From assembly GCF_964355755.1 (NCBI RefSeq), contig NC_092670.1:26275795-26339794 (forward strand): a stretch of DNA of 64,000 bases, read 5' to 3'. The notes beneath the pieces are model-generated. The model was not told where the DNA came from. It searched no databases and saw nothing but the letters and a program-made list of their open reading frames with translations. Source of the stretch: Antedon mediterranea (taxonomy: Eukaryota > Echinodermata > Crinoidea > Comatulida > Antedonidae). The translations under genes and the position numbers were made by a program. Positions 1 to 11,839 of this stretch are shown piece by piece. The first letter of the stretch is position 1. Each line of letters starts with the position of its first letter.

Positions 1-235
1 TCTATCTCTAATTTCAATTATATTACTTGTGGCATCCCCCTGGTCTCTTTAATTGGTCCCCACTACTATTCATTTAATATATTAACGATATCTACATTTC
101 TTTCCATTACTTAATTTTTTTCCTTTCTTTCATTACATTACTTTTAAAAAAAAATCCCTGTTGTCATAGTCTGTAAATAAATGAAGGTTCATTTCGGCCG
201 CGTAATTTACAAATAAAAATCATTCCTCTAGTCAA

Positions 236-335
236 ATGGTGAGTAAAGACGAAGAGACTAACCAAGTAATACATTCAATTTTGCAAAACTTATTAAATAT
301 AATTTTGAAGTTCTTACGAGAGGCAGACGCTTCCG
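236..335 (+). CDS. Candidate first coding exon of the BTB gene
   Basis: An ATG at 236 opens 33 codons without a stop (start MVSKDEETNQ, end LREADAS). They end at a donor, CCG|GTAAAT, at 335/336 and leave one base of a codon. The next exon (2882) begins with the two bases needed, giving Asp and then another Asp-Asp-Gly. The phase match, the acidic start and the lack of any other plausible start close to 2882 support it. No transcript evidence is available, so this exon is less certain than the BTB exons. Confidence 0.6.
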
Positions 336-3300
336 GTAAATATTCCACTCTCATACAAATAGATTCCGAACTAGTTTTTATACTCATCTGCCATTAGAGC
401 ACTGATTGCGTGATGGCATTTTTGTTGTGGATTTGCACTGTTTTTCTCTTTTGTTTTGTGGATCATTTAATCTATTAACATTATGTAGGCCACTGGCCCA
501 AATGTACAATAATAGATAATGAATTTAAGTAGTAACAGCAATTATATCTCCTTTTATATGTGAAAAGGGCAAATCTTACCAAGTTATTGATTTGTTTTCC
601 TCTTTTTGTTGTTCATTAGTAAAATAAATCATTTGAACGAGCGCTGTCTGATAAAAATAGAAGAAAGAAAAATGACAACATTATATTTTAATATATTATA
701 CGGTAATGCATAATCATGGAGGTATAATGTATGATATTGTGTTTTATTACAAAATATTTGAAAACAAATGTCACTTGATTCTAAACCACACCAGCTGATA
801 TCGTACGTAGATTAGACCGACTGTTTGTAACCTGTTCATATTTCATTGAACGAATACAATTAATTATTGAAGTTGAAACTAGTATGAACTAGTATTACAA
901 TAACGTGTATACAAATGTATTGATTTGCGATGAATGGAACATTCCAATCTCTCAGTCTCAGTATTATTTAGTTTAATACAAATAGGTACATTTATGGGTC
1001 CTTGGGGATAAACTTAAAACCTTTAGATAGTATTGAAATACGTTGACAATACTGTAAATACGTAACCATTTTTGGTCGCCAATTTAATCGCAAATGTCAA
1101 AAGTTTGGACCCATTTGTTACAAGTTTCTCTTTCAGGGTATTAATTTTAGATGACTACATAAATCACCGTGTCTATTTATTCGTTTCAGTAAACTACAAT
1201 GCATTATAGTCCTGCGGTACGTACATTTGAAATTACTGTGTATTCGAGAACCATTTGTGGGCACGACTTTGATGGTACGGAAGCGAAGCGAATAATATAG
1301 TACGTCGGTAGTGTAATTTAACATAACATAATAGTACTATACTGCATTGCAATAATGCTGTTTCAAATTCGTCGAAAATATGTTCTCTATTCTGAGAATT
1401 GTCGATACTAACCGCCATGGAGGGGTTGTGGGTTGGGAGTAAAGAGGTGGTATCAACAGGATCGAAATTTGTACTGGGAAGGTTTTAAAGATATATTGTC
1501 CCCCAACACATGAAAAATAAAGATTATTTAAATCAAACTTTGAATATGTTATTTTGAAGTTTTAATCAAGTTAATCACTTCTGTAGAAAAAAAAATTTCA
1601 CTTTCACAAAACAACATAATAAATGGTTAAATTCAACCAAAAATCCATTGGCTGGCTGCCAATTTGACAATATTTTGCTTTAAATTACATTTTTTTCAGG
1701 TAAATATTTTTGTTTAGATCGAATTTCTTATCAAAGTGGATAACTATTATGTGACATTAACATGACATATTCAACAAACAAATATTTCAAAATATTTTTA
1801 GGGGGACAATACATTTTTTAATTACAGTTATCTGGTAGGCTACTGAGAAAAAGATAGACATACTATTGACCTATACACCATCTCAAATACATACATAATA
1901 ATAATTTGACAAGCAACGAACTAAGGTGTATCGTGTTTTGTAAACTAAAGTTAATAGGGTACAGGTACAATGTAAAGCAATGTGTTCTACTTTACTTAGC
2001 TCAGAATTTAATGTGTCAGTTAAAAATAATAGATTTAGTTAAGAGTGAAATTTCACTCTTATCTGGTTACAGTAATTAAACATAAACTGGCTTTATTAAA
2101 AATAATAACTGTTCTCGTGTTTAAATTCACTAAGCAACGATCACAGTCATGTGTTGATATCTGTTGGCGTCTTACATTAAATACAGTAATGTGCAGGATT
2201 AACGTATGAAGTAGAGCGATGAACGACATTGAGCGCAAAACTGTCGAAAAAATGATTTAGCAGTTTCTATCTGTTTTCTCTTGCATCTTTTGCTTTCATC
2301 TACACCTGCCCTATAGACCATATGACACCTTTGGGACACAATCAATTTTCAATCAAAATGCAAAAGGAAATGATATAGTATACAGATATCGGATCTCAGC
2401 ATAAGATTTCCTGTGTTATTAGCCTAAATTTAAAAAAATAAATTTGTTTTGTTGAAATGACGTTTATTGAGTATCATAAATACTAGTTATAACTTGTATG
2501 TAATACATATATAATCAAAACTAATATTTTGTATAGGAACATATTCGAATTGATTTTACTTTTGATAAAATGATAGTGTCAATTATTTCTAGATTGTATA
2601 TTTTAAAATAAAATAAAATTCCAGTTTTATTTTGTTCTTGCAAACTGATTTGATTTTAGAGGATTCAATTTGTATTGATTTTTTTTTGTACGATCAGGTG
2701 AAATAGGTATAGTATAATAGTTTCTTGCTTCGTGTATTAATATGATAATAAATAATTTTCATGGGGAAGTACAACACACAAAGGGATAGATTATTATTCA
2801 ATTATTATTTGTATTGTACTATTATAATTGCAATAATAATAATATAATTTATAAAAAAGTTTTTATTAAAACATCTTGCAGACGACGATGGAACTTTTAA
2901 GAAATCAAACTACGTTTGCCCTAACCGTGGAGTACGAAGCTCAAGATTTGAAAATAAGTCTGGAGTGTCTGACGACTTGTCGTACTTTCAAGAAATGCCA
3001 GAAATATGTGACGTAATATTTATCGTTGGAGATGAAAAAGAACCAATTTGTGGAATTCGCGCGATACTGGCTGCTCGAAGCAGGTTAGTAAATAATAGTG
3101 AATAGTAGAGTAACATTATTTCATTGCGTTGAATATTCATAGGTCTTGAGCAGGTCTAGCAGCAGCTGATGCCGGCATTGTGCCTGCATATGACCCGTTC
3201 TGACAGAAAACCATACCGTGCATTGTAATAGCATATTGCCGGCACACAGCTGTGATGAGAAAAGGGCTGTGATGTGGAAATTCCATTTTTTACTGGTTTG

Positions 3301-6300
3301 AAAAAGAAAACATTCTAATTTATACTAATCCACCCCATTTTTTTGTGAACAATAATAGTATAATAAATTGATTTTCCACTTTAAATTATATATAATTATG
3401 CTTCATGAAGTATTAATAAGCAAACTAAAAGTGTCATAACTGGTACATGTTTAGAATAAATGATGTAATGTTAATTGTTTAAAACCCTTAAAAATAAGAA
3501 AAAATGATTAGTTAGGATTCCCGGTGACCTATGGTTTTAATCGCTCAGCGATTCGACTGGAGGAAGCCATGCCTTCATAAAACAATTTATAATATAAATT
3601 ACGAGAAAAATTGTGCATCTGAAAGCTAGGACCATTATCAAATTTCTGGTATTATTTTGTTTAATAAAATAAATATATAATTTTTAAGATTTAAATAGAA
3701 AAGTTATGTGAACAAACTGCTAATTATTTTTGTTATCGTTTGAGAATCTAATTTGATACGACTTTGATGGCCGAGGTTTTGCTCTATATGAAAGGATTAC
3801 ACATGTTCTCTATACACCTTATTATAGTTTAATTATTCTAAATACCAGTACGATTTTCACATTTTACTTTTAATTATAGAGTTTTCCACAAAATGTTATA
3901 CACACATTGCCGTTCGGATAGCCCAAAAAAGAGAACTAACATGATGAGAAAATTGCGAAAAAGTGGTAGTACTGAAGAATTTGCCGAAAGTAGCCATCCT
4001 CGTACCGTTGTAATAAAAGAATTTGATCCAAACGTGTTTCATCAATTAGTCGAGTATGTCCACACGGGATGTGTAACTTTGCAAGCAGAAACGGTCATTG
4101 GTAGGTATAATTATGTTAAGAAATGTCGATTCACACAAAATAGTGAAACTCTTGTCTGGTAATTAGACAATTATCCCTCGGACAATCACCACTCTAGGAC
4201 ATCTACCCACCAGACGACTACCCATCAGACACTATCCGCCTAGACCCTTTTATCTTCTTATGAAATTATTAAGGCCAAAATGGTAAATATTTTTTTATAA
4301 ACACATACGGTACGATATGTTATGCTATCACTGTCATTATCATTATTTGAAGCACTGTAAAATGTCTATCACTATATTACTCTAATATTTTGTAGGACTA
4401 ATGAATGCAGCTGATCACTATGGTCTAGACGAACTCCGCAGGGCTTGTATCGGATTTATGCATTGTTGTATAAACGAAGATACTGTATGCACGATTCTAT
4501 GCTCAGCTGAAAAATATATACAGTATAAGTCTACAAAATCTCTTGTTCAAAGGGTACTTTAGTCATTACTTTATTTAGATTCTTTTTTCACTGTCAGCTA
4601 TAATATATTAAACTTAAAGTAGTGCGGATCCATGAATGCTCTGAATTTTAAACATATTCCAGTGAATGTATGATGACCTAAATGAAATTAATTTGAGTTT
4701 TTCTGTTGGTAATATTAATTTAGGAATGAACACACACATTTTTCTAATCAGACAGCGAGATATGAGCTACATACATTTGTGCATAATGTACAAAGTAACT
4801 GCAGGGGTGGCGCCAGGATCTTCCCGACGCGGGGGCTACATTCCCCGACGAGGGGGCTATGCGAGCATCACAAGGCTGGGGGCCAGGGGGCCGCCAAGGG
4901 CCCCCGGTGGGGGTCCAGGGGGCGAAGCCCCCGGAAGCAACGCGTTCTAGCGTCATTTGAGGTCATTTTAATCAGATTTAGGGTAGCCATTTTTTCCATT
5001 TTTTATAATGCATAAATAAAATACTGCGTGCAAAAAAACGATGCGCGATTACTGTTTCAATCCATATTTTTCAATTTAAAAAATAAAAGTTCAAAGAAAA
5101 TTTAGAAAAATAGAGTTGGAGGTCCTGGAAATTGGACTTATTATACTTCAAAACATGAAACAAAATATATAAGTCCCTATCATGGTTGTGACTGAGCTAA
5201 GAAATGTTTGAAAAATAGAGATGTTAGGTCCCGGAAAATGCACTTCTTGTACTTCGAAATATGACCAGCTTTATTGTTGGGGCTGAGCTAAGAAAATGTT
5301 TAAAACTAGAGCTGCAGGTCTTCAAAAAATTGCATTTTATACTTTGGAAACATCAGGCCCAGAGGCTTAAAAAACGCAAGCGTAGACCTTTTTCAGTCGG
5401 GGAAATTTTGTATTTTTTGTATTTGTATTAATGACATACAGGACATTGAAAATTTAATAACTTAGCTATAATAAGATGTTGGCTAAGCGAAAATGGCATG
5501 TTTTTTTGTTTAGTAATGGATGAAATATTTATTTTAGGTGCCCCACGGTACAGAAGGTTACTTGTAAATTAAAAAATTGGTGAACATACGAACAATTAAC
5601 ATAATTCGTTTTTGCTGTAGTGTAGCGTACGTCGACACAGTACACGACGTAACCGTCGGTAAACTTCGCCTGGAAAATAACTACAGTACACATTTTTGAT
5701 ATGATATCACGACCCAACGTTGAACGATTCGTACAAAGGGATACCGCCAGACAAGTGCGTACCTATAGCTATTGTTTAGTAGTAAGTTAGATCGCTGGCA
5801 ATAATGAATGCATATAAAGTGCATAATATCACTCTGACGTACTCTCACGGTCAATGAAACGTCTAGGTTTTCTAGGCGCTGAAGCTACGAAGTGAACGCG
5901 AACGAATTATATTCCCCGACAAAAAGTACCCGAACCGTCGGTAAACTTCGCCTGGAAAATAACTACATTACACATTTTGGTCCCTGGATGGAACTTGATA
6001 TCACGCGTCTCGACCCAACGTTGAACGATTCGTACAAAGGGATACCGCCAGACAAGTGCGTACCTAGCTAATGTTTAGTAGTAAGTTAGATCGCTGGCAA
6101 TAATGAATGCATATAAATTGCATAATAGCACTCTGACGTACTATCACGGTCAATGAGACGTCGCGGTTTTCTAGGCGCTGAAGCTACCAAGTGAACGCGA
6201 ACGTTTTTTACTGCATATTATATTCCCCGACAAAAAGTACCCGTGTTCCCTTCGGTAACCGTCGGTAAACTTCGCCTGGAAAATAACTACATTACACATT

Positions 6301-7318
6301 TTGGTCCCTGGATGGAACATGATATCACGCGTCTCGACCCAACGGTGAACGATTCGTACAAAGGGATACCGCCAAACAAGTGCGTACTAGCTATTGTTTA
6401 GTAGTTAGATCTCTGGCAATAATGAATGCATAAAAGTGCATAAAAGCCCTCTGACGTACTCTCACGGTCAATGGAACGTCGTGGTTTTCTAGGCGCTGAA
6501 GCTATATGAAGTGAACGCGAACGTTTTTTACTGTATGTTATATTCCCCGACAAAAAGTACCCGTGTTCCCCGACGGGGGGGCTAGGCTCCCCGACGAGGG
6601 GGCTAGAGCCCCCGTAGCCCCCCCGCTGGCGCCACCACTGAGTAACTGAAGTGCATATAACGTCAATTTGCAAAGAAAAAATACATATAAAGAATATTAT
6701 CTATCTAAAAATCTATATTTGTATACAATGGTAATAGCGTCTTTATAAATGTTTTTATTACAGGCATTAGAATTTATCGATGAAAATGGTGAAGAAGTTT
6801 TAAGTTTACCTGGCTTTTCTTCTTTACCTGAACACGTCGTTCGGCTGATCTTATCACGCGAAGAATTGCGTGCTGAAGAAGTGACAAAATTCTACGCTGC
6901 CGTAGGCTGGAGCAGGCAACTGTGTAAACGAAGACCAGGAACAAAATTGAAAGAAGCCATGTCACCGTTTATAGGTTCTATTGCATGGCACTTTATACCT
7001 GCTTCTGTACTAATGACAGAGGTAAAGCAGTGTGGTGCTGTATCAGATCAAAAAATCATGAACGCCCTGGCTTTTCAGGCTGATCCAAACTGCGTATCAG
7101 AAAATAAACTTACAAAGACTCTAAGCACTATTCATTTACATCGGGACTGTGATAGCAGTTCAATGAATACCAGTAACGTTACTTGGGAAGATGAACAGGT
7201 TTTGAATAGCGACATATCGTGTGCAATGTCGACGTCTTCAGATTTAACTGATACGAGTAGTTCAGGAGGAAGTTTTGGAAAGGGAGATCAGAAAAATGGA
7301 CGAGTTCTTGAAGTTTGA
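236..7318 (+). CDS. BTB-BACK domain protein, serine-enriched protein (gprs)-like
   Basis: Five exons: 236-335, 2882-3083, 3880-4100, 4396-4553 and 6764-7318. All junctions are GT-AG and the phases add up to 1236 nt, 411 residues plus TGA. From about residue 75 the protein reads as a BTB domain (CDVIFIVGDEKEPICG, then AILAARSRVFHKML, then TVVIKEFDPNVFHQLVEYVH). A BACK-type helical region follows (GLMNAADHYGLDELRRAC, EKYIQYKSTKSLVQR, LPEHVVRLILSREELRAEE). The tail, about the last 70 residues, is rich in Ser and Thr. The layout and wording match the animal 'serine-enriched protein' family (Drosophila gprs); this copy is shorter than the fly protein. BTB-BACK proteins commonly dimerise and can act as Cul3 adaptors; that role here is inference. 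Exons 2 to 5 are firm, exon 1 less so. The last intron carries a complete hAT-like element. Confidence 0.88.
856..1300 (+). repeat. Dispersed repeat A, copy 1
   Basis: This stretch in intron 1 of the BTB gene matches, with about 20 percent differences, sequence at 21190-22070 and short parts of 25683-25757 and 35463-35530 (reverse). Shared landmarks are CAAATGTATTGATTTG, ACAAGTTTCTCT and TTCGAGAACCAT followed by TGTGGGCACGAC. No open reading frame. The family ends near a GATGGTACG hairpin, which is degenerate in this copy. Confidence 0.6.
1600..1850 (+). repeat. Dispersed repeat B, copy 1
   Basis: Matches 31690-31890 in the same orientation: TTAAATTACATTTTTTTCAGG, then ATAACTATTATGTGACA, then AGGGGGACAATA. 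Non-coding. The remainder of intron 1 (1850-2881) shows no gene or recognisable element, only AT-rich sequence. Confidence 0.5.
5090..5360. repeat. Degenerate short tandem repeat, shared with 37.9-38.3 kb
   Basis: About 2.5 units of roughly 115 bp carry the words AATAGAG(T/A)TG, AGGTCC(T/C)GGAAA and TACTTC(A/G)AAA(C/A)ATGA. The reverse complement of 37900-38265 carries the same words, so a relative of this transposon probably sits there too. Confidence 0.55.
5652..6563. repeat. Three tandem copies of about 0.3 kb inside the hAT-like element
   Basis: Copies start at ACCGTCGGTAAACTTCGCC at 5652, 5934 and 6258 (periods 282 and 324 bp). Each contains CGACCCAACG(T/G)TGAACGATTC, TAGATC(G/T)CTGGCAATAATG and ATTCCCCGACAAAAAGTACC. 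The copies are close in sequence, so the expansion is probably recent relative to the rest of the element. Confidence 0.85.
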
Positions 7319-7792
7319 TAGAATCACGTAATCAAGCTATATGTCCTAACTCTAGACTACAATGTTACTGTATAGGCCTATCTATTTAGATTTCATTTGA
7401 GTTAATATAAAAAACCACAATAATACGCAATGTAACATAAATCCGTGATGATGTGGTGCCCTGCAATAATTTGCGCTATATTAATTGAACTTTATTGTTG
7501 TTATTATTGTCTTTCTTTCAGGCGTAGCTCGTGCAAATTCTTTAGTTTATAAATATTAGTTTGTCCTTCGGAAATCCAGGCTTTGAACTGCAACATTCTT
7601 AATTGTAGATCGTAGGCCAGTATAGGCCTACTGATATAATAAGATATACATTTTAGTAATAGATGATTTAATTTATATTGTTTCTAACAAGACGTGATTG
7701 CGATAATAAGCCATGATCGATCGGTTGTTTGATACGAATGTAATAATTGTGCACCATCCAAAATTATTTCAATTCTAAGTTTAGTAAATTTG

Positions 7793-7798
7793 AATAAA
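7793..7798 (+). terminator. Poly(A) signal AATAAA of the BTB gene
   Basis: AATAAA lies 475 nt downstream of the TGA at 7316-7318, on the coding strand. It is the first canonical hexamer after the stop that I see, giving a 3' UTR of about 0.5 kb. Confidence 0.6.
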
Positions 7799-7935
7799 GA
7801 TTTTAAACAAATGGAAATTCGCTTTCAAATAGATTTACATATAAGAAATATAATTGTTGTAACTTTATTTCGTTAGGCCTAACTAAACAATGTTTTCACG
7901 ACTAATTTAAAATAACGACATAGGCCTACTACATA

Positions 7936-8795
7936 AAGCTACATTCACACTTCTTCTTATTTCATGGAATGGAAGACGGCGTTGTGTTAAATAACGGCAG
8001 TTATCAGGAATAGTCCTGAACAGGGAGATGAACGCCCCTGCCCACCGATGAGTTTCGGGATCCCTTTGACCCGGAGGGAGAGTACCCGTCAGGGTCCCTA
8101 CCTAGGGTTACAGGTCCCAGGTTTTTAGTTGTTTTAATTAGTGTTCCATGACCTTCTCATCAAAATTAATGTCTCTCATTGTTGTGCTATGTCAACATAA
8201 TGTCAATGACGGCGAAATGTCCCCAATAATGGGGATAGCTATGCAAACAAGTAAGTAACAAGTGTAAATGTAGCTTTAGGTATAAGCTACATTCACACTT
8301 CTTCTTATTTCATGGAATGGAAGACGGCGCCGTGTTAAATAACGGCAGTGTGAATGTAGCTTTAGGTATAAGCTACATTCACACTTCTTCTTATTTCATG
8401 GAATGGAAGACGGCGCCGTGTTAAATAACGGCAGGGTGAATGTAGCTTTAGGTATAAGCTACATTCACACTTCTTCTTATTTCATGGAATGGAAGACTGC
8501 GCCGTGTTAAATAACGGCAGTGTGAATGTAGCTTTAGGTATAAACTACATTCACACTTCTTCTTATTTCATGGAAGACGTCGCCTTGTTAAATAACGGCA
8601 GTGTGAACGTAGCTTTAAGTATAAGCTACATTCACACTTCTTCTTATTTCATGGAATGGAAGACAGCGCCGTGTTAAATAACGGCAGTGTGAATGTAGCT
8701 TTAGGTATAAGCTACATTCACACTTCTTATTTGATGGAATGGAAAACGGCGCCGTGTTAAATAACGGCAGTGTGAATGTAGCTTTAGGTATAAGC
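7936..8795. repeat. Minisatellite of about 85-bp palindrome-ended units
   Basis: Seven units begin GCTACATTCACACTTC (about 7936, 8287, 8370, 8456, 8546, 8628, 8710). Each continues with TTCATGGAATGGAAGAC and GTGTTAAATAACGGCAG, and ends GTGTGAATGTAGC plus TTTAGGTATAA. Each unit is bounded by the inverted pair GCTACATTCACAC / GTGTGAATGTAGC, so single units can form hairpins. The first unit is split by an unrelated insertion. Confidence 0.9.
8000..8257. mobile_element. Insertion splitting the first minisatellite unit, SINE-like
   Basis: Sequence from after AACGGCAG (about 8000) to before GTGTAAATGTAGC (about 8258) is absent from the other six units. It starts with a G/C-rich part (CAGGGAGATGAACGCCCCTG, GGGATCCCTTTGACCCGG) and ends in AAGTAAGTAA, a head-plus-simple-tail layout like a short retroposon. 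No clear tRNA boxes or duplicated target could be read, so the class is uncertain. Confidence 0.45.
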
Positions 8796-8799
8796 TCAG

Positions 8800-10020
8800 T
8801 AGGCCTACCATATTGGTTTATTTCTTGAAGTTTGATAGATGACCTATTCAAACTGTATTTCCTTACTCTAGACTATAATGTTACTATATATCTATTTAGA
8901 TTTTCTTTGTTTTAATTTAAAAAATACACACATACTCAATGTACCATACATCTGTGATGATGATATTATGTACAGTTTAATCCAACAATATAACAAACCT
9001 GTATTAAACTATTATTCTAACTTCTCACAAAATAGGAACCTCGGCCTCCGCAGAATAACAATATGTAAATCGTTTCAGTAATTTCAAGATACACATTTAA
9101 AAATGTTAATATAGGCCTAATTAGTCTTCTCTTTTGAGATGATTTCTAACTACTTAATTGAGTCACATCTCAATTATTCCCAAATAGTCCATTAATTTCA
9201 ATTTCTATTTATTTCCACAATATAACAACATATATTTTATGATAAAACATTATGATAAAATGGTTAGTTAGCCTAGTATAGATACACTTATGATATAAAT
9301 ACAACATAAGGCGGGATTAGTGAATAATGTGAACTGTAAAAGAGAAAAAAATAGACAATCTTTAACAATCAGAGGTAGGTCATTGAAAAAACGTAGAAAT
9401 GAATTCAAAATAATTATTTTAATGACCAGTATTCGTTCTGGATACACTACGTACAACCTCTCTATTGAAATCTACATTTTCTTATACAATTCTGCGGTAA
9501 AAGTAATTCCTAAAAGCAAAAAAATCTGTTTGAAGACTGCATCAAACAAAGACACTGAAGACGAATTTCACAAGGAACAGTTGAATAATTATTTTGTTCC
9601 ATGGTCTTAACAGCGTAGGTGATTTTTTCACAAAATTCTTAACGTATTGCATAGGCCTAGAGGGTTTAAATATATTCTGAAATGGACGAACTATATTATT
9701 ACAGTATATTGGTAAACAATAAGTTTGGGATTACATTGGAAACACATCCAACTGTTGTGATTATAAAACAATCGTCTTCGATGCTTTAATATTAATTCGA
9801 GATAGGCCTACGTGAGACCCCCAATCAAGTTTAGATGACTCCCAAGATATTTGAATTCAAGGCTTCATCGACGGTAACGTACCGAATCAATATAATATGG
9901 TGTTTAAAAGTTTAATTTTACTCCTAGTAAACTCCTAATTTTACACTTCATATTTAATTTCATCCCAATTTATTTATATAAATTATATATTAATTTCTTT
10001 TTGAAGAGTACATACATCGT
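8800..10020. other. Intergenic, nothing recognised
   Basis: AT-rich with several TAGGCCTA words. Open frames here, for example 9320-9610 (plus), have lysine- and isoleucine-rich composition, no domain and no splice support. Confidence 0.5.
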
Positions 10021-10430
10021 TAGGCGATCTAATTACACGATATAAGAGGGTGTCATCAGCGTACATTTAAATGAAGAAGATAAAGCATTTAGGTCAATAA
10101 CAAACACATTATAAAGTTATGGGTCCTAGTACCGAATCACGGGGGACACCAGAAAGCACAGAAGAAGGTGAAAGTTAAAAAAAAACTTCTGAGAATGACC
10201 TAGCAGAAGAAGAAGAAAAGAAGCAAAATGGTACCACCGAATACCGAAACCTTTAAGTTTTCAGAGCAATAATGTATGAAAACTGCGTCAATACGTCGAG
10301 GCCATCAGTACATGAACCTCCTTTTACAAAATCATGTTGATTGGACAGAACAAGACCATTATCATACAAATATAGTCAACTTATTACATATAATATTCTC
10401 AAGCAGCCAACAATCGAGCAGCACAGCAAC
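10020..10430 (-). pseudogene. Decayed LINE reverse-transcriptase fragment
   Basis: Read on the minus strand, three RT landmarks occur in the right order: SNQHDFVKG near 10340, GVPRDSVLGP near 10150-10125 and MYADDT near 10060. Stops and frame changes lie between them. This is a short dead fragment of a non-LTR retrotransposon. Confidence 0.7.
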
Positions 10431-11520
10431 ATTGGCCTAAAGTTTTCAATACGGTTAGACCACTGACCCCCTATGTGAGTTTGAATACCACATAGATGAG
10501 AGGTGATTCATACTTCAGAGATGTTGTCTACAACTATTAGCATTTTAAAATGTTGCCAGAAAGAAGAAAGAAGAACTAGAGATACTATGTTGAATAGAAC
10601 ATGAACCCAGTAAGATGAATTTTGTACTTAAAGATGAGGGTGAATGAATTCGATATCTGGTGCGAGTGTGTACAATTGAGAACAAGTGCTGTTCCGCCGA
10701 GTCGTTATCCAATCAATTTTACACAATACCATCGAAGCCTCGGTGTGGTTAGGGGCGCATTGTTCACGGGAGTCATGAAATTGTCCCCTTCACAATTATT
10801 CGTCAATCGCAATTTTATCAACTTGTTATCAACAAAGATTAAGATGCAAAGTGTTTTATTACGTAATCACAATTAACTGGAAACAGTCGACGCAACAGTG
10901 CTGCAAACATTGTTACCGGTAGTTTCATTTCACGCAACAAAAGGCAAGACAAGAGAAAAACATAGTATGCGGGATGAACCAGGTCAAAGTCTACGGCGAC
11001 TAACGTTGACGAGCAAACCGAGCAGGTTTGTTTTCACCTACGCACTTTGTTGCCACTCGGGAAAAAACTCAAGGACGTAGACACAACACAAGGAGTTGAC
11101 GCAGTACGAATACTTAAGAGCCATTGTCTGTAAGAATCAAAGAAATATCAAAAAGAGTGGCAGACTAACAAAAATGGATTTCTTTCAAATTTTGCACATG
11201 GCTATATATGTGTTGAGAGAAATCAAATATGAAGTATTTTTTATTTCACACGTATATTTCCATGGCAACGGCCAAATTTGTGTTTTTGACAAATTTTGTC
11301 CTTTTTTAAGGTTTTTTAAAATGGATATTGGTACTACTTTGATGAACGATATTTTTGTTTTGTTCATTTAATTATAAAAAATAATTAGTGTATGCATAAT
11401 AACAATGCATTGTGTACCTGTTTCATATTTTTTTATTTTTTTTTTATTTCATACTTTGGGAGATACCATTTATTTAAAAAGGGGTGTTTTTCACTTTTTT
11501 TAAATTGTTCAATGCAACTA
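10430..11520. other. Intergenic, nothing recognised
   Basis: Several short open frames occur (10622-10876, 10898-11080, 11096-11371) but none has a recognisable domain, coding bias or splice context. Long T-runs are present near 11420-11450. Confidence 0.45.
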
Positions 11521-11839
11521 AACTTTACTTTGTTTGTTTGTTTGTTTCTTTATTTCCATTCACAACAAAATAAAACCATTAACATACATAAATATTCATT
11601 ACAAAAATGAAAGAATGGAAAGGGGGAATCTCTGAAGCACAGCTTATAAGTAGAAACCCCCTGTTACAAAACAGTTTATAAATAGTAATATGAAACAAAG
11701 GCACAACGGCATAGGCAAACAAAATGTAACTTTTAAGAAAGTTTCTTTTTTTTTCTTTATCTTAAAAAAACAAAAAAGATTTCTCAGAGAGTAAGATGTA
11801 ATTGTAAAAAGAAAAAAGATAAAAAAAAAAAAACCTGTT

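Larger units (their letters stand above)
4802..6640. mobile_element. Non-autonomous hAT-like DNA transposon, complete
   Basis: Terminal inverted repeats CAGGGGTGGCGCCAG (4802) and CTGGCGCCACCACTG (ending 6640) match at 13 of 15 positions. They are flanked by a perfect 8-bp direct repeat AGTAACTG (4794-4801 and 6641-6648). The 8-bp duplication and CAGNG-type ends are typical of the hAT superfamily. The subterminal regions are G/C-rich blocks (GGGGGCTA...). There is no transposase-sized open reading frame in its 1839 bp, so it must move in trans. It lies in the intron between 4553 and 6764 of the BTB gene. Confidence 0.9.

Noticed and set aside
9320-9610. 96-codon plus-strand frame
   Set aside because: Biased AT-rich composition, no domain, no splice context.
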